A stretch of DNA of 64,000 nt from Moheibacter sediminis (GTDB lineage: Bacteria; Bacteroidota; Bacteroidia; Flavobacteriales; Weeksellaceae). The DNA lies in contig NZ_FWXS01000007.1 in assembly GCF_900176425.1 (NCBI RefSeq), positions 62,001 to 126,000 of the forward strand, in the 5' to 3' direction. The notes beneath the pieces were generated by a model. It worked only from the letters and a program-made list of their open reading frames with translations. It had not been told where the DNA came from and searched no databases. Shown here in pieces: positions 59,882 through 64,000 of the stretch; the stretch's first letter is position 1; each line of letters begins with the position of its first letter. Made by a program: the position numbers and the translations under genes.

Positions 59882-60922
59882 TTATAAACTTTCTAAAAAC
59901 TTCATCACATCCACGCCATCAGCATAATCTGTGAGAGACGGCTTTTGTGTATCGCCAAATTTTATTTCGAAATTATTTCCAACAACACATTGGATTTTTT
60001 CTTCGTTTTGAATTAATTCATTTTTGACTTCATTCAAATCTTCGTAAAATTCATAATTGATTACACCAATCGGACTGAATAATTCTTCAGATTTCTTTAA
60101 AACGACAAAATTATTATCCAGAAAATCTTCACTTCCCATCAAGTAAATTGCACGATTGTAATCGTAATTATTAGAATATTTGGTGTGATTGATGATGTGA
60201 CTCCAATCAAAAAATGATTCAAATATTTTATCTGTATTAAATCCTTTCGGCAAATAAATTTTGGTCACATTTCTGCATCCTAAACCAAAATACCTGAAAA
60301 TGTCTTCTGATAATTTTTTCAAATCTTGCTCCGTTTCATTTCCATTTAAAACAGCCAAGGAAGTTCTATTTTTGCGAATGATATGCGGAATTTCTTTGAA
60401 GTAAAACTCAAAATATCTTGCCGTATTATTACTTCCGGTGGCAATGACAGCATCATGATTTTTCAATCTTTCGACTTTTTGAATTGTATTTTTTAACGCA
60501 TCAAATTCCAATAAATAATCAATAACAAAACTCATCAAAATATCGTCTTTTGAAGAAGTTTTCACAATTGCATGGTGTCCGGAAAGTAAAACCGAAATCA
60601 AATCATGAAATCCCACGAGCGGAATATTTCCCGCCATGATGATGCCTACACCTTTAGAATTTTGCGTTTCGGAATAATCTTTAACCCAATTATTTAGATT
60701 TTCTTTGGTCAAAATTTTTCCCCATTGTTCCAGACAAAATTTCAAATTGTCTTGCGTAAACCACGGATTATGGATTTCAGCTAATTTTAATTTTGCAAAA
60801 AATTCATCTTGTAAATATTTGAATTTAGAATGATTTGAATCTTTATCTGTTTCATTTTCAGTGATGAATGAAAAAAACTGACCTAAATCATAAATTGCGG
60901 AAATACGGCTTGGAATTGACAT
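59882..60922 (-). CDS. acyl-CoA reductase (LuxC family)
   Basis: A 346-residue NAD(P)H-dependent reductase of the aldehyde-dehydrogenase superfamily that turns acyl-CoA or acyl-thioester into aldehyde. GIIMAGNIPLVGFHDLISVLLSG is typical of the LuxC family, and FRYFGLGCRNVTKIYLP holds the likely nucleophilic Cys. It is shorter than marine LuxC (about 480). It diverges from the ferredoxin gene 119 bp away, a pairing I have seen as common in flavobacteria. Physiological acyl substrate unknown. Confidence 0.85.
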   Translation of the reverse strand: MSIPSRISAIYDLGQFFSFITENETDKDSNHSKFKYLQDEFFAKLKLAEIHNPWFTQDNLKFCLEQWGKILTKENLNNWVKDYSETQNSKGVGIIMAGNIPLVGFHDLISVLLSGHHAIVKTSSKDDILMSFVIDYLLEFDALKNTIQKVERLKNHDAVIATGSNNTARYFEFYFKEIPHIIRKNRTSLAVLNGNETEQDLKKLSEDIFRYFGLGCRNVTKIYLPKGFNTDKIFESFFDWSHIINHTKYSNNYDYNRAIYLMGSEDFLDNNFVVLKKSEELFSPIGVINYEFYEDLNEVKNELIQNEEKIQCVVGNNFEIKFGDTQKPSLTDYADGVDVMKFLESL

Positions 60923-61041
60923 ATAGTATAAAAAAATGTGGTAATTTTGGAGTGCAAATTTAGTGAATTAGAAAGTAGTAATAAACGGTTCTTATTCATT
61001 TAAAATTTAAGATTCAAAATATAAAATAAAAGAGAATAATA

Positions 61042-61392
61042 ATGGCAATCATAATCACTGATGAATGTATCAACTGTGGAGCGTGTGAACCTGAGTGCCC
61101 AAATACTGCAATCTACGAAGCAGCAGTGGATTGGCGATACGCCGACGGAACTGAACTTTCAGGAAATATAATCAATATAGATGGGAAATCTTTCGACGCC
61201 GATGAAGCGCAAGAGCCTGTGAGCGATGAAGTTTATTTCATTGTTCCCGATAAATGTACGGAATGTAAAGGCTTTCACGAAGAACCGCAATGTGCCGCCG
61301 TTTGTCCTGTTGACTGTTGTGTGCCCGATGATGATCATGTGGAAAGCGATGAACGTTTATTGAGTAAAAAGGCATTTATGCACAAAGAATAA
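61042..61392 (+). CDS. 2[4Fe-4S] ferredoxin
   Basis: A 116-residue protein with two iron-sulfur motifs: [12 protein letters not shown] near the start, and [22 protein letters not shown] near residues 72-94, where a spacer lengthens the second CxxC...C group. The layout is that of bacterial-type 2[4Fe-4S] ferredoxins with an insertion between clusters. It probably supplies electrons to redox enzymes; the divergent acyl-CoA reductase may be related but does not need it chemically. Confidence 0.92.
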   Translation: MAIIITDECINCGACEPECPNTAIYEAAVDWRYADGTELSGNIINIDGKSFDADEAQEPVSDEVYFIVPDKCTECKGFHEEPQCAAVCPVDCCVPDDDHVESDERLLSKKAFMHKE

Positions 61393-61450
61393 ATTGAATT
61401 AATCAAAAAAATAAAACGCAAAACTTACAACACAAAAACAAAATTTATTT

Positions 61451-62524
61451 ATGAAAATCCACAATTTTAGCGCAGGTCCTTGCATCCTTCCACAGGAAGT
61501 TTTCCAAAAAATGTCAGAAGCAGTTTTGGACTTCAACGGTTCAGGTTCTTCCATTATGGAAATTTCCCACAGAAGAGCAGATGCTCAGGAAGTTATAGAT
61601 ACCGCAATCCAATTGGTAAAAGATTTAATGAATGTGCCTGATACGCACGAAGTGATTTTCACCCAAGGTGGGGCTTCCTTGCAGTTTGTGATGGTTCCTT
61701 TTAATTTGATGAAATTAAACGGAGGAAAAGCAGCTTACACCGAAACCGGAGCTTGGGCAAAAAGCGCTATCAAAGAAGCACAAAGAATGGGAGAAGTTCA
61801 GATTATTGCTTCTTCGGCAGATAAAAATTTCAATTATGTGCCGAAAGGATATACCATTCCTTCAGATGTAGATTATTTTCACTGCACATCCAACAATACT
61901 ATTTTCGGTACACAGATGAAATCTTTCCCTGACAGTCCTGTTCCTGTGGTTTGTGATATGTCTTCTGATATTTTGAGCAAGCCGGTTGACGTTTCTAAAT
62001 TTGATGTCATTTATGCCGGAGCACAGAAAAATATGGGTCCTGCGGGAAGTGTTGTAACGATTGTCAATAAAGAAGTTTTGGGTAAAACCGGAAGAAATAT
62101 TCCTGCATATTTAGATTTTCAAACGCACATTGACAAAGGAAGCGCATTTAATACTTGGCCTGTTTTGGCGGTGTATGGTGTGATGTTGAATTTGCAGTGG
62201 TTGAAAAATTTAGGTGGTGTTCCTGAAATTACAAAAAGAAATCAGGCAAAAGCTGAATTGATGTATGCTGAAATTGACAGAAATGCTTTATTCACAGGAA
62301 CTGCAGAAGTAGAAGACCGTTCTGAAATGAATGCAACTTTTGTTTTGAAAGATGAAAGTTTGAAAGCTGAATTCAATAAATTGTGGAAAGAAGCCGGAAT
62401 TTCAAGCTTGGAAGGACACAGAGATGTTGGCGGATACCGCGCAAGCATGTACAATGCTTTACCGATTGAAAGTGTTCAGGTTTTGGTTGACGTAATGAAA
62501 CAATTTGAACAGAAATTCGGATAA
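61451..62524 (+). CDS. serC: phosphoserine aminotransferase
   Basis: A 357-residue class V PLP transaminase that makes 3-phosphoserine. MKIHNFSAGPCILPQ is the signature N-terminus; MEISHR, YAGAQKNMGPAGSVVTI carries the PLP Lys, and GHRDVGGYRASMYNA closes the active site. It is followed 28 bp later by serA, so serine synthesis genes are in one operon. Confidence 0.97.
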   Translation: MKIHNFSAGPCILPQEVFQKMSEAVLDFNGSGSSIMEISHRRADAQEVIDTAIQLVKDLMNVPDTHEVIFTQGGASLQFVMVPFNLMKLNGGKAAYTETGAWAKSAIKEAQRMGEVQIIASSADKNFNYVPKGYTIPSDVDYFHCTSNNTIFGTQMKSFPDSPVPVVCDMSSDILSKPVDVSKFDVIYAGAQKNMGPAGSVVTIVNKEVLGKTGRNIPAYLDFQTHIDKGSAFNTWPVLAVYGVMLNLQWLKNLGGVPEITKRNQAKAELMYAEIDRNALFTGTAEVEDRSEMNATFVLKDESLKAEFNKLWKEAGISSLEGHRDVGGYRASMYNALPIESVQVLVDVMKQFEQKFG

Positions 62525-62552
62525 TTTTTAAGATTTAATACAAATTACAGAA

Positions 62553-63512
62553 ATGAAAATATTAGCAAACGACGGAATTTCAAAAGCAGGTAAAGATTAT
62601 CTTGAAAAAGAAGGATTTTTAGTTATCACAGCATTTGTCGCACAAGATCAACTCGCAAATTTCATCAACGAAAACAATATAGAAGTACTTTTGGTAAGAA
62701 GTGCTACCAAAGTTCGTAAAGAATTAATCGATGCAACCAATCTCAAAATCATCGGTCGCGGTGGAGTAGGAATGGATAACATCGATGTGGAATACGCGCA
62801 GTCCAAAGGAATTTTGGTTATCAATACACCTGCTGCTTCTTCAGCTTCAGTTGGAGAAATGGTGATGGCGCACGCTTATTCATTGTACAGAAATTTACAC
62901 ATGTCCAACCGAAATATGCCGTTGGAAGGTGAAACTAAATTCAACGATTTGAAAAAAGCTTATGGTAAAGCCTTTGAATTGAGAGGTAAAACTATGGGAA
63001 TTATAGGATTCGGGAGAATCGGAAGAGAAGTTGCCAAACTCGCTATCGGAGCAGGAATGAAAGTAATTGCTTATGACAGAAGTTATACAGAAGCAACCGT
63101 TCCTGTTGAATTTTTTGATGGTCAATGTTTGATGTTCCATTTTGATATTCAGAGTTTTGATGAAGTAATTTCTCAATCTGACATCATTACCTTGCATATT
63201 CCGGCACAAGAAGGTTATGTGATTGGTGCGCGTGAAATTGAAAAAATGAAAGACGGTGCGATGATTGTCAATACAGCACGCGGTGGAGTAGTCGATGAAG
63301 AAGCTTTGTTGGAAGCTTTGGAAGACGGAAAACTTCGTGGTGCAGCTTTGGATGTGTTTGAAAAAGAGCCGTTTCCAAGCATAAAATTATTGATGGAAGA
63401 AAGCTTGTCGCTTTCTCCACACTTGGCAGGAAGCACAGAAGAAGCACAAGAACGCATTGGTATTGAATTGGCAGAACAAATTACTACGTTCTACAAACAG
63501 GCAACTGTGTGA
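62553..63512 (+). CDS. serA: D-3-phosphoglycerate dehydrogenase
   Basis: A 319-residue D-2-hydroxyacid dehydrogenase. RGGVGMDNIDVEYA, the NAD motif MGIIGFGRIGREVAK and the catalytic Arg/Glu/His set (NTARGGVVDEEAL, DVFEKEP, LSPHLAGSTEEAQ) are present. It lacks the C-terminal ACT domain of the long type, so it may not be feedback-controlled by serine. The serC-serA order makes it the committed enzyme of serine synthesis. Confidence 0.94.
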   Translation: MKILANDGISKAGKDYLEKEGFLVITAFVAQDQLANFINENNIEVLLVRSATKVRKELIDATNLKIIGRGGVGMDNIDVEYAQSKGILVINTPAASSASVGEMVMAHAYSLYRNLHMSNRNMPLEGETKFNDLKKAYGKAFELRGKTMGIIGFGRIGREVAKLAIGAGMKVIAYDRSYTEATVPVEFFDGQCLMFHFDIQSFDEVISQSDIITLHIPAQEGYVIGAREIEKMKDGAMIVNTARGGVVDEEALLEALEDGKLRGAALDVFEKEPFPSIKLLMEESLSLSPHLAGSTEEAQERIGIELAEQITTFYKQATV

Positions 63513-63533
63513 AAATTTTCTTAAATTTGCACT

Positions 63534-64000
63534 ATGCCGCAGTTCAAACCTTTTAAAGGAATTCGGCCCGTAAAAGATATTGCGGGCTTTTTTTCAACGA
63601 AAACAGTTGATGCTTATAATTCTGAGGAATTGAAAAATGAATTGGAATCAAACGCCGATTCGTTTCTTCATATTATTAAACCGACTTGGGACAAATCGAT
63701 TTCGGAAACGAAATCCAAACACCGGAAAGTTTCAGCGAATTTTGAAGCATTTGCCGAAGGCGAAAAATCTGAAACCGATAAATCTTCCTTTTATATTTAT
63801 CAAATTACGAAACCAACCAAAGAACGTGTTCGTGGAATAATCGGTTTGGTACACATGGATGATTATGAAAATGGAAGCATCAAAAAGCATGAAGAAACGC
63901 TTACAAAACGAACAGAATTGTTTGCTGAGTATTTACAAAATGTAAATTTCCATGCCGAACCGGTTTTATTGACTTATAGTCATAACCAAAGAATTGATTT
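63534..64000 (+). CDS. DUF1015 protein, 3' end outside window
   Basis: Starts at ATG 63534 and stays open to the last base. The N-terminus PQFKPFKGIRPVKDIAGFFS and the motif IKKHEETLTKRTELFAEYL match the DUF1015 family, which in Bacteroidota often stands beside serC and serA. Function is unknown; the neighbourhood suggests a link to phosphoserine or serine metabolism. The gap to serA is only 21 bp, so it is in the same operon. Confidence 0.88.
   Translation, partial: MPQFKPFKGIRPVKDIAGFFSTKTVDAYNSEELKNELESNADSFLHIIKPTWDKSISETKSKHRKVSANFEAFAEGEKSETDKSSFYIYQITKPTKERVRGIIGLVHMDDYENGSIKKHEETLTKRTELFAEYLQNVNFHAEPVLLTYSHNQRID

Overview
The window looks like chromosome from a low-GC flavobacterium (class Flavobacteriia, Bacteroidota), plausibly Weeksellaceae-like. 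This rests on TTTG/TAnnTTTG-type promoters with few Shine-Dalgarno sites, SusC-era style outer-membrane barrel and OmpA lipoproteins, a TamB/TamL pair, a flavobacterial acyl-CoA reductase/ferredoxin pair and an AccD without its zinc-ribbon cysteines. The genus assignment is inference. Most of the window is ordinary core genome; one accessory block stands out.

Layout: 1-7.9 kb is core (OmpA proteins, thioesterase, dnaA, LMW phosphatase, RsmI-like methylase, kbp, ansA). 8.03-21.33 kb is a 13.3 kb integrated element. It sits in the 3' end of a tRNA-Ser(GGA) gene, is bounded by 19-bp direct repeats, and carries paired 12-bp-spaced GTCCCCTTTT-type repeats at both ends. It encodes a tyrosine recombinase, an unknown protein, an excisionase-like HTH protein, a putative rolling-circle-type Rep, a repeat- and hairpin-rich non-coding block, two small envelope proteins, and a cargo operon hsdR-hsdM-hsdS plus an AlbA_2/ATPase-fold protein. 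HsdS has an extra C-terminal domain of about 220 residues. No relaxase or type IV secretion gene is visible, so it looks like a small mobilisable or replicative island rather than a full ICE.

21.3-38.8 kb is core envelope and metabolism: nucleotidase, HAD phosphatase, tamB-tamL, a SemiSWEET, a beta-lactamase-fold hydrolase, a TrmH methyltransferase, a second Omp85 lipoprotein, fructose-bisphosphate aldolase and accD. It is followed by tRNA-Gly, tRNA-Leu and a decayed IS1-type transposase.

39.6-46.3 kb is a two-component system followed by an isoprenylcysteine/lipid methyltransferase-like protein, an outer-membrane barrel, an HD phosphohydrolase and a PAP2 phosphatase. Three 11-bp-period direct repeats stand at the same distance from TTTG promoter boxes before three of these transcription units, pointing to a small autoregulated envelope regulon. 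A paralogous system at 55.2-57.2 kb has the same kind of operator before its own regulator and before a run of three PepSY-like secreted proteins.

46.4-51.2 kb holds hom and metB, with a SAM-I riboswitch plus terminator before metB, then small envelope proteins. 51.3-53.6 kb holds a DEAD-box RNA helicase behind a long structured leader, and a cold-shock protein. 57.2-64 kb holds a 3-methyladenine glycosylase, frr, pyrH, the divergent LuxC-type acyl-CoA reductase and ferredoxin, and serC-serA with the start of a DUF1015 gene that runs off the window.
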